Below the pieces are notes generated by a model. It was not told where the DNA came from and searched no databases. It was given only the letters and a program-made list of their open reading frames with translations. Below, one piece after another: positions 29,589 to 40,564 of a DNA stretch of 64,000 nucleotides. A program made the translations under genes and the position numbers. Origin of the DNA: Halofilum ochraceum (GTDB lineage Bacteria; Pseudomonadota; Gammaproteobacteria; XJ16; Halofilaceae); NCBI RefSeq assembly GCF_001614315.2, contig NZ_LVEG02000005.1, positions 310,001 to 374,000 of the forward strand. The letters are read 5' to 3'. Position 1 is the first letter of the stretch, and each line of letters starts with the position of its first letter.

Positions 29589-30620
29589 TCATACGGACCA
29601 CGGGCCGACCTGGAACCAGGCCATGACACCCTCGACAAAAATCCAGATGATCGTGATCGGGATGAACACCTTCCACCCCAAGCGCATCACCTGGTCGTAG
29701 CGGTAGCGCGGGAACGTGGCCCGGAACCAGAGATAGAAGAACGCCACCACGGCCGTCTTGACCAGGAACCAGTGCACGCCGTCCGTACCATCCGGGAACG
29801 GCGACTGCCAGCCACCCAGGAACATCACCCCGGCGAGCGCCGCGATCAGGATCATGTTCGCATATTCGGCGAGGAAGAAGATCGCGAAAGCCATGCCGGA
29901 ATATTCAACATGGAAACCCGCCACGATCTCGGACTCGCCCTCGGCGACGTCGAACGGCAGACGGTTCGTTTCGGCTACGCCGGCAATGAAATACACCACG
30001 AACAGGGGCAGCAGCGGCAGCCAGAACCAGGAGAACAGCCCACCTTCCTGCGCCTGGGTGATGGCGCCCAGATTGAGGCTCCCGCCCGCCATGAGCACGC
30101 CGACCAGGGCGAAGCCCATGGCGATTTCGTACGCGACCATCTGCGCGGCCGATCGCATCGCGCCGAGAAACGCATATTTCGAGTTCGAGGCCCAGCCGGC
30201 GATGATCACGCCGTAGACACCGACCCCGGTGAGTGCGAGCACGTACAGGAGCGCCGCATCGATGTCGGCAAGGATCCAGCCCTCGGCGAACGGGACCACC
30301 GCCCAGGCCGCCAGCGACGGCCCGATCGAGAGAATCGGCGCGAGCAGGAACAGAAATCGGTTCGCATTGGTCGGGAGGATGACCTCCTTCGACAGCAGCT
30401 TGAGTCCATCCGCGATCGGCTGCAACAGACCGTAGTACCCGACCCGATTCGGTCCGCGGCGGCGCTGCATATAGCCGATCACGCGCCTTTCCGCATACGT
30501 CAGGTAGGCGACGGAGAGCATCACCGGAATGATGATCAGCAGGATCTTCCCCTGGATCACCAGCGAGACCCGGACGAACTCCGGGAGCGAGGCCCACATT
30601 GCGGCAATGGATTCGATCAT
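29589..30620 (-). CDS. nuoH: NADH-quinone oxidoreductase subunit H
   Basis: Membrane subunit that forms the quinone-binding chamber with NuoB and NuoD. It has 343 residues and eight helices. Blocks visible are [36 protein letters not shown], and the loop [25 protein letters not shown] with the acidic residues of the E-channel. It starts 6 bp after nuoG. Confidence 0.97.
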   Translation of the reverse strand: MIESIAAMWASLPEFVRVSLVIQGKILLIIIPVMLSVAYLTYAERRVIGYMQRRRGPNRVGYYGLLQPIADGLKLLSKEVILPTNANRFLFLLAPILSIGPSLAAWAVVPFAEGWILADIDAALLYVLALTGVGVYGVIIAGWASNSKYAFLGAMRSAAQMVAYEIAMGFALVGVLMAGGSLNLGAITQAQEGGLFSWFWLPLLPLFVVYFIAGVAETNRLPFDVAEGESEIVAGFHVEYSGMAFAIFFLAEYANMILIAALAGVMFLGGWQSPFPDGTDGVHWFLVKTAVVAFFYLWFRATFPRYRYDQVMRLGWKVFIPITIIWIFVEGVMAWFQVGPWSV

Positions 30621-30626
30621 GGTCGC

Positions 30627-33032
30627 TTACGCCCGCTCCAGTTCCACGCCACCGAACACCGGACCGAGCGTGCCGGTCGCTTCCATCCCCTGCGGGATCC
30701 AGACGCACCCTTCGGGAATCCGGACGTCCACCAGCAGATCGAGCACACCGGCCTGCGCGCCCTGGCGCACGGTCACCCGCTCCGCGTCCGTCAGGCCCAG
30801 CCGCGCGGCATCGGCCGGCGCGACCCGGGCGGCCGGTTGGCCCGCATCGGCCGCCTCCTGCAAGGGCCGCGAACGCCGTACGAGCGGATCGACCGAATAC
30901 ATCGGTACGTCGCCGTAGCGTACGAGGCCGTCGATCGACCGAGTCTCCGGCAGGCTTTCCCCCGCCGGGACGGTGTTATCCAGTGTCACCTCGCGGCAGC
31001 GTTCCTTGAGTTCACGCCGGATTTCCGCCGCCGCGTGGTATTCGAAGCCGGCGATGCCCAGTTCGTTGCCAAGCACGCGCAGAATCTTCCAGTTCGGTCG
31101 CGAGTCGCCCGGCGGCGTCCCCGCCGCGCTGAAGTTCTGCCAGAGGCCCTCCGCGTTGACGAACGTGCCGTCGGTCTCGGCAAACGTGGTGCCGGGCAGG
31201 ATGATATCCGCGTATTGCAGCATCGCATCGCTGGTGAACGGCGCGATCGCGACGACGGACTCGGCCGCGTCGAGCGCCGCCTTGGCCGCGGCCGCGTCCA
31301 CGCTGTCGAATTCCGGTTCGACGCCGAGCAACAGGTACCCGGGTTTCGGTGACGACCAGAAGTCGGCCGCCGTGGCACCCGCCGTGTCGACCGCCTGCCC
31401 ACCCGGACCGCGGTGCGGCACGCAACCGGCGAGCCAGGCGCCGGCGGCATTGCCGTATTCGGGCAGGTAGCCGAAGCGCGCGGTGGCCATCTGCGCGATC
31501 GCGGCCGCGAGCCGCCGCAGGGTTGCCAGCTCGGGATGCCCGAGTGCCTGACTGCCGAGGAGGACCGTGCTCGACGCGCCATCGACCAGTGCTTCGGCGA
31601 CCGCGCGCTGCTCCCCGTCCGGAACGCCCTTGCCCGCCAGCGGTGCCAGGTCCCGTGGCAGTTCGGTGCCCGCGCGCTCGGCGACGGCGGCCGCGATCCC
31701 GGCCAGCGACGCCACCATCCGATCGGGGCGTACCGCGATTTCGCGATCGACATCGAAATGCCAGTCGAAGCGACGCGCATTCAGGAAGCTCACGCGTGCA
31801 CCGTGCCCGATCACCGCCTTGCGCAGGCGATGGGCGGCAAGGGGCTGTTCCTTGCGCACGTTGGAGCCGACCAGCAGCGCCGCGTCCAGTTTTTCCAGCT
31901 GCTCGATCGACTGACCGAGCCAGGGCATCACGGGCGCCTGATCCTGATCGGAAAAATCGAGCTGGCGCAGACGGTGATCGACGTGCGGACTGCCCAGCCC
32001 ACGGATCAGCTTCTGGCCCAGATAGTGCTCCTCGGTCGTCGCATAACCCGAGATCACGCCCGCCACACCGTCACCGCCGTGGCGCGCCGTGACGTCACGC
32101 AGGGCCTCCGCGGCCGCCGGCAATGCGACGTCCCAGTCGACCTCTTCCCAGATACCGTCGCACTTGATCAGCGGCAGCATGACCCGATCGTCGGCGTACA
32201 GCCCATGACAGCTGTAGCGATCCCGATCCGCGATCCAGGTCTCGTTGATCCGTTCGTTGTCGCGCGGGACGGCGCGCATGATGCGCCCGCGCCGCTGATG
32301 CATGAAGACATTCGAGCCGATGCTGTCGTGTGGCGAAACCGTCGGCTGCTGCAGCAGTTCCCACGGCCGGAAGGTATACCGCGCCGGCTTGTTCGTGAGT
32401 GCGCCCACCGGGCACAGATCGATGACGTTGCCCGACATCTCGGAACTGACGGTACGCCCGACATACGTGCCGATCCGCATCTCCTCACCGCGCCCGGTCG
32501 CCCCGAGCTCGCGGACGCCCGCGATCTCGGTGCCGAAACGGACACAGCGCGTGCAGTGGATGCAGCGGGTCATGTCGGTCGAAATCAAGGGGCCGAGGTC
32601 TTCGTCGGCGACGGCGCGTTTCGATTCCGTGAAGCGCGAGATCCCCTCGCCATAACCGAGCGCGACATCCTGCAGCTCGCACTCACCGCCCTGGTCGCAC
32701 ACCGGGCAATCAAGCGGGTGATTGATCAGCAGGAACTCCATGGTGCCCTGCTGGGCATCGAGCGCGCGCTCGGAACCGGTCCAGACCTTCATGCCGTCCG
32801 CAACCGGGGTCGCGCACGCGGGCAACGGCTTCGGCGCCTTCTCGACCTCGACCAGACACATCCGGCAGTTGGCCGCGATCGAGAGCTTGCGGTGATAACA
32901 GAACCGCGGCACGTCGATACCCGCCGCATCGGTCGCCTCGATCAGCATCGCCCCTTTGCGCACGCGCACCGGCTTGCCGTCGACCTCGATCTCGACCATC
33001 TCGACGTTCTGTTCCAGCGTTTCTTCCGTCAT
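30627..33032 (-). CDS. nuoG: NADH-quinone oxidoreductase subunit G
   Basis: Large iron-sulfur subunit of the NADH module, 801 residues. Cluster motifs in order are a 2Fe-2S set (FCYHRKLSIAANCRMCLVE and a later Cys), the His/Cys set HPLDCPVCDQGGEC for N5, and CIHCTRCVRFGTE with CPVGAL for N4. The region where E. coli has the extra N7 cluster cysteines has none here (TVSPHDSIGSNV), so this is the N7-free type, like the mitochondrial enzyme. The rest is the molybdopterin-oxidoreductase-like domain without cofactor function. Confidence 0.95.
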   Translation of the reverse strand: MTEETLEQNVEMVEIEVDGKPVRVRKGAMLIEATDAAGIDVPRFCYHRKLSIAANCRMCLVEVEKAPKPLPACATPVADGMKVWTGSERALDAQQGTMEFLLINHPLDCPVCDQGGECELQDVALGYGEGISRFTESKRAVADEDLGPLISTDMTRCIHCTRCVRFGTEIAGVRELGATGRGEEMRIGTYVGRTVSSEMSGNVIDLCPVGALTNKPARYTFRPWELLQQPTVSPHDSIGSNVFMHQRRGRIMRAVPRDNERINETWIADRDRYSCHGLYADDRVMLPLIKCDGIWEEVDWDVALPAAAEALRDVTARHGGDGVAGVISGYATTEEHYLGQKLIRGLGSPHVDHRLRQLDFSDQDQAPVMPWLGQSIEQLEKLDAALLVGSNVRKEQPLAAHRLRKAVIGHGARVSFLNARRFDWHFDVDREIAVRPDRMVASLAGIAAAVAERAGTELPRDLAPLAGKGVPDGEQRAVAEALVDGASSTVLLGSQALGHPELATLRRLAAAIAQMATARFGYLPEYGNAAGAWLAGCVPHRGPGGQAVDTAGATAADFWSSPKPGYLLLGVEPEFDSVDAAAAKAALDAAESVVAIAPFTSDAMLQYADIILPGTTFAETDGTFVNAEGLWQNFSAAGTPPGDSRPNWKILRVLGNELGIAGFEYHAAAEIRRELKERCREVTLDNTVPAGESLPETRSIDGLVRYGDVPMYSVDPLVRRSRPLQEAADAGQPAARVAPADAARLGLTDAERVTVRQGAQAGVLDLLVDVRIPEGCVWIPQGMEATGTLGPVFGGVELERA

Positions 33033-33059
33033 GAGCGTCTCGCTGCTGCCGGCACGCGA

Positions 33060-34367
33060 TCAGGCCGCCTCGGAGGCGCGATCCGCGAGCACGCTCCGCC
33101 CGTGTTCGATGTAATACTCGAACTCCGGCCGGAAATGTTTCAGGAAACTGCGAACGGGCATTGCGGCCGCATCGCCGAGGGCACAGATCGTGCGTCCCTC
33201 GATACGGCGGGCGGCATGCTCCAGCCGCTCGAGATCGTCCATGACCGCCTCACCCCGAACGATACGCGTGAGCATCCGATACAGCCAGCCCGTGCCTTCC
33301 CGGCACGGCGTGCACTGACCACAGGACTCCGACATATAGAAACGTGAGATCCGCCGCAGCGCCTCAACCATATCCGTCGAGTCGTCCATCACGATCACCG
33401 CACCGGATCCGAGCATGGAGCCGACTTTGGTGATCGAATCGTAATCCATGTTCGCCTCGAGCATCGTCGCGCCCGGCACGACAGGCACCGACGACCCACC
33501 GGGGATCACCGCTTTCAGATCGCGGCCTCCCCGCACGCCACCGGCGAGTTCCAGCAGCTCACTGAACGGGGTGCCCATCGGGACCTCGAAATTTCCGGGT
33601 CGTTCGACGTGCCCCGAGACCGAGAAGATCTTGGTCCCCCCGGCGTTCTCCACCCCAAGCCCGGCAAACCAGTCACCGCCACGGCGCAATACCGTCGGCA
33701 CCGAGGCGAGCGTCTCGGTGTTGTTGACCGTCGTCGGGCGGCCATAGACACCGTATTGGGCGGGGAACGGCGGTTTGAACCGCGGGAGCCCTTTCTTGCC
33801 CTCCAGCGATTCGAGCAGCGCGGTTTCCTCGCCGCAGATGTAGGCGCCGGCACCGAGCGCGTTATGCAGATCGAAATCGATCCCGCTGCCCTGGATATCC
33901 CGGCCGAGCCATCCGTGTTCATAGGCTTCGGCGAGTGCCTGCTCGCAGCGCCGGTACACCTCGTCACCGAACTCGCCGCGCAGGTAGTTGTAGCCGACCG
34001 TCGCCCCCATCACGAACCCGCCAATCGCCATGCCCTCGATCAGTGCGTGGGGATTCAGTGTCAGGAGGTCACGGTCCTTGCACGTGCCGGGCTCGGACTC
34101 GTCCGAGTTGCAGACGATGTACTTCTGCCCCGGTGCATTGCGCGGCATGAAGCTCCATTTGATGCCGACCGGGAACCCCGCGCCGCCGCGCCCGCGCAGG
34201 TTCGAGGTCTTGAGTTCGTCGATGATCGCCTCGGCGCTCAACTCGCCGCGGAGGACCCGCTGCCAGGCCTCATAGCCGCCGAGCTTGAGGTAGTTTTCAT
34301 ACGACCACGGCTCATCGAACTGGAGCGTGGCGTAACAGACCTGATTGAGACTGGCGTCATCGAGCAT
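33060..34367 (-). CDS. nuoF: NADH-quinone oxidoreductase subunit F
   Basis: NADH- and FMN-binding subunit of complex I, 435 residues. The glycine-rich FMN/NADH site is GRGGAGFPVGIKWSFM, followed by KYIVCNSDESEPGTCKDR and GAGAYICGEETALLESLEG. The N3 4Fe-4S cluster ligands are in SESCGQCTPCREG and the later TICALGD. It ends 27 bp before nuoG and begins 4 bp after nuoE. Confidence 0.97.
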   Translation of the reverse strand: MLDDASLNQVCYATLQFDEPWSYENYLKLGGYEAWQRVLRGELSAEAIIDELKTSNLRGRGGAGFPVGIKWSFMPRNAPGQKYIVCNSDESEPGTCKDRDLLTLNPHALIEGMAIGGFVMGATVGYNYLRGEFGDEVYRRCEQALAEAYEHGWLGRDIQGSGIDFDLHNALGAGAYICGEETALLESLEGKKGLPRFKPPFPAQYGVYGRPTTVNNTETLASVPTVLRRGGDWFAGLGVENAGGTKIFSVSGHVERPGNFEVPMGTPFSELLELAGGVRGGRDLKAVIPGGSSVPVVPGATMLEANMDYDSITKVGSMLGSGAVIVMDDSTDMVEALRRISRFYMSESCGQCTPCREGTGWLYRMLTRIVRGEAVMDDLERLEHAARRIEGRTICALGDAAAMPVRSFLKHFRPEFEYYIEHGRSVLADRASEAA

Positions 34368-34371
34368 CGTT

Positions 34372-34881
34372 TCACTCCAGCGCGTCGAGTATCTCGTCGA
34401 CGCGCTCCGGCGTGAGGTCCGTGTAATAGACGTGATCGACCTGCATCATCGGCGCACAACGGCAGGCGGCGAGACACTCCTCTTCCATCTTGAGAAAGAT
34501 GCGGCCGTCGGCGGTGGTCTCCCCTCGCCGGCAGCCGAGCCGTTTCTCGACATGGGCGACCAGATCGTCCGCCCCGCGCAGCATGCAGGAGATATTCGTG
34601 CAGATGGAGACGCTGTGCCGGCCGACCGGCTCGGTCTCGATCATCGAATAGAACGTCGCGACCTCATAGATCGAGACGCGCGGTATGCCGAGGTAATCAG
34701 CGACGGCATCCATCAGTTCCGTGCTCACCCAGCCGCCGTTCGCGTGCTGAACCGCCATCAGCGACTGCAGCGAAGCCGACTGGATCCCCTCGGGCGGGAA
34801 TCGCGCGACCCATTGGTCGATCTCCGCCTTGACCTCGTCCGAAAGCAGATCGGTCCGGCTTTGTTCCTGTTCGATACTCAC
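34372..34881 (-). CDS. nuoE: NADH-quinone oxidoreductase subunit E
   Basis: Thioredoxin-fold 2Fe-2S (N1a) subunit of the NADH module, 169 residues. Cluster ligands are in [10 protein letters not shown] and [30 protein letters not shown] before them is a family block. The start overlaps the end of nuoD by 4 bp (34878-34881), indicating translational coupling. Confidence 0.96.
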   Translation of the reverse strand: MSIEQEQSRTDLLSDEVKAEIDQWVARFPPEGIQSASLQSLMAVQHANGGWVSTELMDAVADYLGIPRVSIYEVATFYSMIETEPVGRHSVSICTNISCMLRGADDLVAHVEKRLGCRRGETTADGRIFLKMEEECLAACRCAPMMQVDHVYYTDLTPERVDEILDALE

Positions 34882-36131
34882 CGGTCCACCTCCCCGAATA
34901 CGAGATCCTGGGTTCCGACCACGGCGACCACGTCGGCCAGCATATGGCCCTGCACCATCTCGTTGAACGCGGAGAGGTGCGCGAAGCCCGGGGCGCGGAC
35001 CTTGAGCCGGTATGGCTTGTTGGCGCCATCGGAGACTAGGTAACAGCCGAACTCGCCCTTCGGCGCCTCGACCGCCGCATAGGCCTCGCCCGCCGGCACG
35101 CTGAATCCCTCCGTGAAGAATTTGAAGTGATGAATCAGCGCCTCCATGTCGGCCTTCATCTCCTCACGCCGTGGCGGGGCGATCTTGCGGTCGTCGATCA
35201 TGGTCGGCCCCGGATTGTTCCGAAGCCAGTCGATGCATTGTTTGATTATTCGCGTTGACTGCCGCATCTCTTCGATCCGTACGAGGTAGCGGTCATAGCA
35301 GTCGCCTTTCGTACCGACCGGGATATCGAAATCCATGCGATCGTAGACTTCGTACGGCTGTTTCTTGCGCAGATCCCATTCGACCCCGGAGCCGCGCAGC
35401 ATGGGCCCGGTAAATCCAAGCTCGATCGCGCGATCGGCCGAAACCGTCGCGATATCAACCGTGCGCTGCTTCCATATGCGGTTGTCGGTCAGCAGCGTTT
35501 CGTACTCATCGACACAGCGCGGGAAGCGCTCGCAGAAATCCTCGATGAAGTCGAGTAACCCACCCTTGCGGGCCTCGTTGAGCTGCTCGACTTCGCGCTT
35601 CGACCGCCAGCGGGATGCCTCGTACTGCGGCATATAGCCCGGCAGATCCCGGGCGACTCCGCCGGGGCGGTAGTATTTCGCATGCATGCGCGCACCGGAG
35701 ACCGCCTCATAGCAGTCCATCAGGTCTTCGCGTTCCCTGAAGGCATAAAGGAATGCGGTCATCGCGCCGATGTCGAGCGCATGCGCACCCAACCAGAGCA
35801 GATGGTTCAGGATGCGCGTGATCTCGTCGAACATCACGCGGATGTACTGCGCGCGGATCGGCGGCTCGATACCGAGCAGCTTCTCGATCGCGAGCACATA
35901 GCCGTGCTCGTTGCACATCATCGAGACGTAGTCGAGCCGGTCCATATACCCGATGCTCTGAACGTACGGCTTGGTCTCGGCGAGCTTTTCGGTCGCCCGG
36001 TGCAGCAGACCCACATGCGGGTCTGCCCGCTGGATCACCTCGCCGTCCATTTCGAGGACGAGGCGCAGGACCCCGTGGGCGGCCGGGTGCTGCGGGCCGA
36101 AATTGAGCGTGAAATTCTGTATCTCAGGCAT
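34878..36131 (-). CDS. nuoD: NADH-quinone oxidoreductase subunit D
   Basis: Quinone-site subunit of the peripheral arm, 417 residues, related to the large subunit of NiFe hydrogenases but without metal ligands. Blocks: [22 protein letters not shown] (conserved HPAAHG loop), [38 protein letters not shown] and the ending [35 protein letters not shown]. It is separate from nuoC, unlike the fused nuoCD of E. coli, and overlaps nuoC by 8 bp. Confidence 0.97.
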   Translation of the reverse strand: MPEIQNFTLNFGPQHPAAHGVLRLVLEMDGEVIQRADPHVGLLHRATEKLAETKPYVQSIGYMDRLDYVSMMCNEHGYVLAIEKLLGIEPPIRAQYIRVMFDEITRILNHLLWLGAHALDIGAMTAFLYAFREREDLMDCYEAVSGARMHAKYYRPGGVARDLPGYMPQYEASRWRSKREVEQLNEARKGGLLDFIEDFCERFPRCVDEYETLLTDNRIWKQRTVDIATVSADRAIELGFTGPMLRGSGVEWDLRKKQPYEVYDRMDFDIPVGTKGDCYDRYLVRIEEMRQSTRIIKQCIDWLRNNPGPTMIDDRKIAPPRREEMKADMEALIHHFKFFTEGFSVPAGEAYAAVEAPKGEFGCYLVSDGANKPYRLKVRAPGFAHLSAFNEMVQGHMLADVVAVVGTQDLVFGEVDR

Positions 36132-36852
36132 CTTTGTCGCCCTCTTCCGTTTCCGGCCGGGCGTACCGGTTGTCCTCGCGAATCACCTTCGGCACCAGCA
36201 CACGCGCCTCGATGGTGACCGGCTGGTAGATGACGCGTTCCTTTTCCGGGTCGTAACGCATCTCGACATGGCCGACCAGCGGGAAATCCTTGCGGAACGG
36301 ATGGCCGACAAAACCATAGTCGGTCAGGATGCGACGCAGGTCAGGATGGCCGTCGAACAGGATCCCGTAGAGATCGAACGCCTCGCGCTCGAACCAGTTC
36401 GACCCCGGCCAGATCTCCGTCAGAGTCGGCAGGATCGGCGCATCGTCGTCCGGCGCGTAGCAGCGGATGCGAAGACGCTGGTTATGCGTGTAGGAAAGGA
36501 GATGGATGACGGCGGCGAAGCGCGGCGTGTCGAGTTCACCCCCCTGAGCCTCGTCACCGAAATGCAGCCGCCCCGTCGTACCCGCGTCCTCGACGCCGCG
36601 CGAGTAACCGCTCTCGCTCAGCTCGCCACGGCTCCATTCATCGGTGCCATACGAGAGGTAATCGACCCCGCAGAGATCCACCAACTGCTCAAACCGGAAG
36701 GGCTCTTCGTCACGCAGCGCGCGGCTGACGTCCAGGAGATCCTGCGCGGCCACTTCGATGGTGACCTCACCCACCGCGACGCGACAATCGCCGAGTCGGG
36801 CGTCAAAGCGCTCCTTGATCCGGTCCGCAAGGTCATGAACCCGTTGCGACAT
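36124..36852 (-). CDS. nuoC: NADH-quinone oxidoreductase subunit C
   Basis: Peripheral-arm subunit of complex I, 242 residues. The 30-kDa-subunit signature is near ERERAFDLYG-type sequence, here [41 protein letters not shown]. An insertion between about residues 75 and 105 ([20 protein letters not shown]) is longer than in short relatives. The gene overlaps nuoD by 8 bp and lies 27 bp after nuoB. Confidence 0.95.
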   Translation of the reverse strand: MSQRVHDLADRIKERFDARLGDCRVAVGEVTIEVAAQDLLDVSRALRDEEPFRFEQLVDLCGVDYLSYGTDEWSRGELSESGYSRGVEDAGTTGRLHFGDEAQGGELDTPRFAAVIHLLSYTHNQRLRIRCYAPDDDAPILPTLTEIWPGSNWFEREAFDLYGILFDGHPDLRRILTDYGFVGHPFRKDFPLVGHVEMRYDPEKERVIYQPVTIEARVLVPKVIREDNRYARPETEEGDKDA

Positions 36853-36879
36853 CGTATTCCCCCGCTCCGCGCGCCGTTG

Positions 36880-37356
36880 TCAGCGTGCGATGGTTTCGGT
36901 CCGCTTGATCTTCTTCTGCAGCTGCAGGATGCCGTAGAGCAGCGCCTCGGCGGTGGGCGGGCATCCGGGGACGTAGATATCGACCGGCACGATCCGGTCG
37001 CAGCCGCGGACTACCGAATAGGAGTAGTGGTAGTAGCCGCCGCCATTCGCGCAGGAGCCCATGGAGATGACCCAGCGCGGTTCCGCCATCTGGTCATACA
37101 CTTTGCGCAGGGCCGGCGCCATCTTGTTGCACAGCGTACCGGCGACGATCATCACGTCCGACTGGCGCGGGCTCGGCCGAAACACGATACCGAAACGGTC
37201 CATGTCATAACGGGAGGCGCCCGTGTGCATCATTTCGACTGCACAGCACGCGAGGCCGAAGGTCATCGGCCACAGCGACCCGGTTCGCGCCCAGTTCAGG
37301 ACCTTGTCCGCGGAGGTCGTGACAAAACCCTTCTCGAGAACGCCTTCTATTCCCAT
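36880..37356 (-). CDS. nuoB: NADH-quinone oxidoreductase subunit B
   Basis: Subunit carrying the terminal 4Fe-4S cluster N2 that reduces quinone, 158 residues. Ligands are the adjacent pair in [12 protein letters not shown], the Cys in [17 protein letters not shown] and that in [18 protein letters not shown]. The ATG at 37356 lies inside the end of nuoA (10-bp overlap); the 37 codons upstream in the open frame overlap nuoA and do not belong to the family. Confidence 0.97.
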   Translation of the reverse strand: MGIEGVLEKGFVTTSADKVLNWARTGSLWPMTFGLACCAVEMMHTGASRYDMDRFGIVFRPSPRQSDVMIVAGTLCNKMAPALRKVYDQMAEPRWVISMGSCANGGGYYHYSYSVVRGCDRIVPVDIYVPGCPPTAEALLYGILQLQKKIKRTETIAR

Positions 37357-37703
37357 TCCAGCGCCCCCTTCTTCCACTCGTAGATAAAACCGATCACCAG
37401 GATACCGAGGAATATGGCCATGGCGATGAAACCGGCAGCCGCCATGTCTCCGAGGGCCACAGCCCATGGAAACAGGAACGCGATTTCAAGGTCGAAGATG
37501 ATGAACAGGATGGCGACAAGGTAGTAGCGGACGTCGAATTTCATCCGCGAGTCTTCGAAGGCCTCGAAACCGCACTCGTACGGCGAGTCCTTCTCGCTGT
37601 CGGGGCGGTGAGGGCCCACCACCCGGCCGGCGATCAGCGTGACGACCCCGACGACGACGCCGATCATGATGAACATCAGGATCGGCAGATAATTCGCGAC
37701 CAT
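37347..37703 (-). CDS. nuoA: NADH-quinone oxidoreductase subunit A
   Basis: Small membrane subunit at the junction of the two arms, 118 residues with three helices. The loop [39 protein letters not shown] carries the conserved Cys and acidic residues. It is the first gene of the nuoABCDEFGHIJKLMN operon. The 107 bp before it contain a GC-rich hairpin (cccgcgg pairs at about 37735-37752 on the plus strand), but I found no clear promoter. Confidence 0.97.
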   Translation of the reverse strand: MVANYLPILMFIMIGVVVGVVTLIAGRVVGPHRPDSEKDSPYECGFEAFEDSRMKFDVRYYLVAILFIIFDLEIAFLFPWAVALGDMAAAGFIAMAIFLGILVIGFIYEWKKGALEWE

Positions 37704-37810
37704 GTCGTAACCCCGATTCTTGATCGCGGCGCCCGCGGGCGGTTCCGCGGGACCGGGCGATATCGTTCACGGCGGGCGCAATAACGCACGTCAACGATAC
37801 CACAGAAAGA

Positions 37811-37896
37811 TGGTGCCGACGCCCGGACTCGAACCGGGACGGCCAGTGGCCACTACCCCCTCAAGATAGCGCGTCTACCAATTCCGCCACGTCGGC
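37811..37896 (-). tRNA. tRNA-Leu (GAG)
   Basis: An 86-nt class II tRNA with encoded CCA. Acceptor GCCGACG pairs with CGTCGGC, followed by A and CCA. The D-arm GGCGGAATTGGTAGACGC is typical for leucine. The anticodon loop TTGAGGG gives anticodon GAG. The long variable arm (TGGCCACTGGCC) and T-arm CCCGGTTCGAGTCCGGG are complete. It lies between secG and nuoA, matching E. coli leuU downstream of secG. Confidence 0.96.
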
Positions 37897-37926
37897 AATG
37901 GACCGGAGCACCGGCCCGAAACACCA

Positions 37927-37955
37927 ATGATACCCGATGAGCGGGCATCAATCAC
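37927..37955 (-). promoter_or_regulatory. Possible promoter of tRNALeu
   Basis: On the minus strand TATCAT (37932-37927) is a good -10 box about 30 nt before the tRNA. The -35 position 17 bp upstream holds GTGATT, only a partial match, and overlaps the secG stop codon. The tRNA could equally be processed from the secG transcript. Confidence 0.3.
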
Positions 37956-38353
37956 TCCTCGATCGGCGGCAAATCGCCATCCGATTCACTCTCGCCACCG
38001 GCCGCGCCGGTACCAGAAGTTCCCTCGTCCGCCGGCAGGTCGCTGCTGCCGCCCGCAGCGCCCGGATCGGCCTGCTCCGTCGCCGGCGCCGTGCGGTCCA
38101 CCACGCTATCGGATTCGCCCCCACGGTTCGCCGCGATGACGGCGAGTGCAAGACTGGTCACGAAGAACAGCGTCGCGAGTGCGGTCGTCATGCGGGTCAG
38201 AAACGATCCGGAACCGCCGGCACCGAAGACGGTCGCCGAGGAACCGCTGCCGAAGGCCGCGCCCGCGTCGGCGCCCTTGCCCTGCTGGATCAGCACCAGG
38301 CCGATCACGCCGATGGCAAGCAGTACGTGTATGGTCAGGACAACCGTGTGCAT
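37952..38353 (-). CDS. secG: Preprotein translocase subunit SecG
   Basis: A 133-residue auxiliary subunit of the SecYEG channel with two membrane helices: [20 protein letters not shown] and [20 protein letters not shown]. Between them is the conserved loop [27 protein letters not shown]. The C-terminal tail from about residue 78 is a low-complexity acidic, Gly/Ser/Asp-rich stretch, as in related bacteria. It follows tpiA by 22 bp. Confidence 0.94.
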   Translation of the reverse strand: MHTVVLTIHVLLAIGVIGLVLIQQGKGADAGAAFGSGSSATVFGAGGSGSFLTRMTTALATLFFVTSLALAVIAANRGGESDSVVDRTAPATEQADPGAAGGSSDLPADEGTSGTGAAGGESESDGDLPPIEE

Positions 38354-38375
38354 CGGTGCTCTCTATTGAATGGGT

Positions 38376-39134
38376 TTACGCGGCCACCGCGGCGCGCGCG
38401 ATGGCCAGGAATTCGTCCGCGTCCAGCGAGGCGCCGCCGATCAGGCCACCGTCGATATCCGGCATGGCCATAAGCTCGCCCGCATTCGCGCCCTTCATGC
38501 TGCCGCCATACACGATTCTGGCGCCCTCACCGAGCGCCGCATCGTGTGCGGCCAGGCGACCACGCAGTGCCGCATGGACCTCCTGCGCCTGTTCGGGGGT
38601 CGCCGTTCGCCCGGTACCGATCGCCCATACCGGCTCGTACGCGATCACACCGTCACCGAAGCCGGCAACACCGGTCATCTCAAGCACGGTATCGAGCTGG
38701 CGTGTCACCACCGCCAGCGTATCCCCGGCATCGCGCTCGGCCAGCGTCTCGCCGACGCAGAGGATCGGCGTCAGCCCCGCGCCCCGGGCCGCGATGAACT
38801 TCGCGGCGACACCGGCATCCGTTTCACCGTGCCGCGCCCGGCGCTCGGAGTGACCGAGAATCGCAATCCGTGCGCCGAACTCAGCCGCCATGCCGGCCCC
38901 GACCTCACCCGTAAACGCGCCCTGGGCCTGATCGGAGACGTCCTGCACACCGATATGCAGCGCGGTCCCGGCAGCCCGCTCACAGGCCAGCGGCAGATGG
39001 ACGAACACGGGGCAAACGGCGATATCGACGCCGTCGATACCAGTCATCCCGCTCACCAACGCGTCGATGAGCTGACCGGTCTTGCCGATCGAACCGTTCA
39101 GTTTCCAGTTGCCGCAGACCAACGGTCGACGCAT
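38376..39134 (-). CDS. tpiA: Triose-phosphate isomerase
   Basis: Glycolytic TIM-barrel enzyme interconverting dihydroxyacetone phosphate and glyceraldehyde 3-phosphate. In 252 residues the active-site features are visible: Asn and Lys in CGNWKLNG, His in ILGHSERR, catalytic Glu in [13 protein letters not shown] (followed by the mobile loop), and the phosphate site [15 protein letters not shown] with GGLIGGASL. The ATG at 39134 gives the usual [11 protein letters not shown]; the 11 codons before it are not conserved. It lies between glmM and secG. Confidence 0.97.
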   Translation of the reverse strand: MRRPLVCGNWKLNGSIGKTGQLIDALVSGMTGIDGVDIAVCPVFVHLPLACERAAGTALHIGVQDVSDQAQGAFTGEVGAGMAAEFGARIAILGHSERRARHGETDAGVAAKFIAARGAGLTPILCVGETLAERDAGDTLAVVTRQLDTVLEMTGVAGFGDGVIAYEPVWAIGTGRTATPEQAQEVHAALRGRLAAHDAALGEGARIVYGGSMKGANAGELMAMPDIDGGLIGGASLDADEFLAIARAAVAA

Positions 39135-39191
39135 CGCTACCACCCTGCCCGGATACGGGAGGCGCAAGGGTACACGCGCCCAAGGGGCAGA

Positions 39192-40556
39192 TCAATTTGA
39201 CGCGGCGTTTTCCGCGCTGCAGAACTCCTGACGTACCGTGCCGGCGAGGCGCTCGGCCATGGACTCGATCGCGTCCTCGTTCGGCCCCTCCACCATGACC
39301 CGCACCAGCGGCTCGGTACCGGAAGCCCGAAGCAATACCCGACCGTGCTCCCCCAGCTCTTTCTCCACTCTCCGGATTTCGGCCTGGACCGTTTCATTCG
39401 CGCACGGGTCGACCCGTTCGGCGACCCGGACATTCACGAGCAGTTGCGGATAACGCTCAAAAGACGCAGCCAGCGTGTCCAGTCCGGTATCGGCCTCGAC
39501 CATGAGGCCCAGCACCTGCAGTGCCGACACGATCCCGTCACCCGTAGTCGTGCGATCGAGGCAGACGATATGCCCGGACGCCTCGCCACCGAGTTTCCAG
39601 CCACGCGCGTGCAGCCGCTCCAGTACAAAGCGGTCACCGACGGCCGCCCGCTCGAAGGGAATATCCAGCGCCTTCAGGCCCCGTTCGAGGCCGAGATTCG
39701 ACATCAGCGTACCGACCACCCCGCCGCCCAGATTTCCGGCTGCATGCCGCGCCTGTGCCAGGATCAGCAGCAGCACATCGCCATCGACGACCCGGCCGTT
39801 GCGATCGACCATGATCAGGCGGTCGCCATCACCGTCCAGCGCGACCCCGACGTCCGCATTCTCGGCGACCACCTTCTGCGCGAGCGCCTCCGGCGCCGTT
39901 GCGCCGCAATCCTGATTGATATTGAGCCCATCCGGTTCGACACCAATCGCCACGACGTCCGCACCCAGTTCGCGGAATACCTGCGGCGCGACCTGGTAGG
40001 TCGCGCCATGGGCGCAGTCGACGACGATTCGCAGCCCGCGGAGACTGGATCCGAATGGCAGCGTGGCTTTGCAGAACTCGATATAACGCCCACGGGCGTC
40101 TTCAACCCGGCTCGCGCGGCCGAGCTTGTCGGGTCGCACCGTACCGACGGGGTCGTCCAGCAGCGATTCGATCTCGGTCTCGACCGCGTCGGGCAGCTTC
40201 GTCCCCTCGGACGAGAAGAACTTTACGCCGTTGTCGTAGTAGGGGTTGTGCGACGCGCTGATGACGACGCCCGCGGCCTGGCGGAAGGTCCGGGTAAGGT
40301 ACGCGATCGCGGGCGTGGGCATTGGCCCGACCAGGCTCGTATTCACGCCCGCCGACGCCAGGCCCGATTCAAGCGCTGATTCGAAGAGATAGCCGGAGAG
40401 GCGCGTATCCTTGCCGATCAGGACCTCGCGGCTGCCGCGGGCCGCGAGCACCCGTCCGGCCGCCCAGCCCAGGCGCAGCACGAACTCCGCGTTCATGGGC
40501 TGCTCGCCGACCCGCCCGCGGATTCCGTCCGTGCCGAAAAACCGACATCCACCCAT
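39192..40556 (-). CDS. glmM: Phosphoglucosamine mutase
   Basis: Converts glucosamine-6-phosphate to glucosamine-1-phosphate for peptidoglycan and lipopolysaccharide. The 454-residue protein has the phosphoserine loop [17 protein letters not shown], the metal site [11 protein letters not shown], the sugar-binding loop [12 protein letters not shown] and the phosphate-binding end [14 protein letters not shown]. The N-terminus [18 protein letters not shown] is standard. It follows folP by 8 bp; folP-glmM is a conserved pair. Confidence 0.97.
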   Translation of the reverse strand: MGGCRFFGTDGIRGRVGEQPMNAEFVLRLGWAAGRVLAARGSREVLIGKDTRLSGYLFESALESGLASAGVNTSLVGPMPTPAIAYLTRTFRQAAGVVISASHNPYYDNGVKFFSSEGTKLPDAVETEIESLLDDPVGTVRPDKLGRASRVEDARGRYIEFCKATLPFGSSLRGLRIVVDCAHGATYQVAPQVFRELGADVVAIGVEPDGLNINQDCGATAPEALAQKVVAENADVGVALDGDGDRLIMVDRNGRVVDGDVLLLILAQARHAAGNLGGGVVGTLMSNLGLERGLKALDIPFERAAVGDRFVLERLHARGWKLGGEASGHIVCLDRTTTGDGIVSALQVLGLMVEADTGLDTLAASFERYPQLLVNVRVAERVDPCANETVQAEIRRVEKELGEHGRVLLRASGTEPLVRVMVEGPNEDAIESMAERLAGTVRQEFCSAENAASN

Positions 40557-40564
40557 AACCTGTA

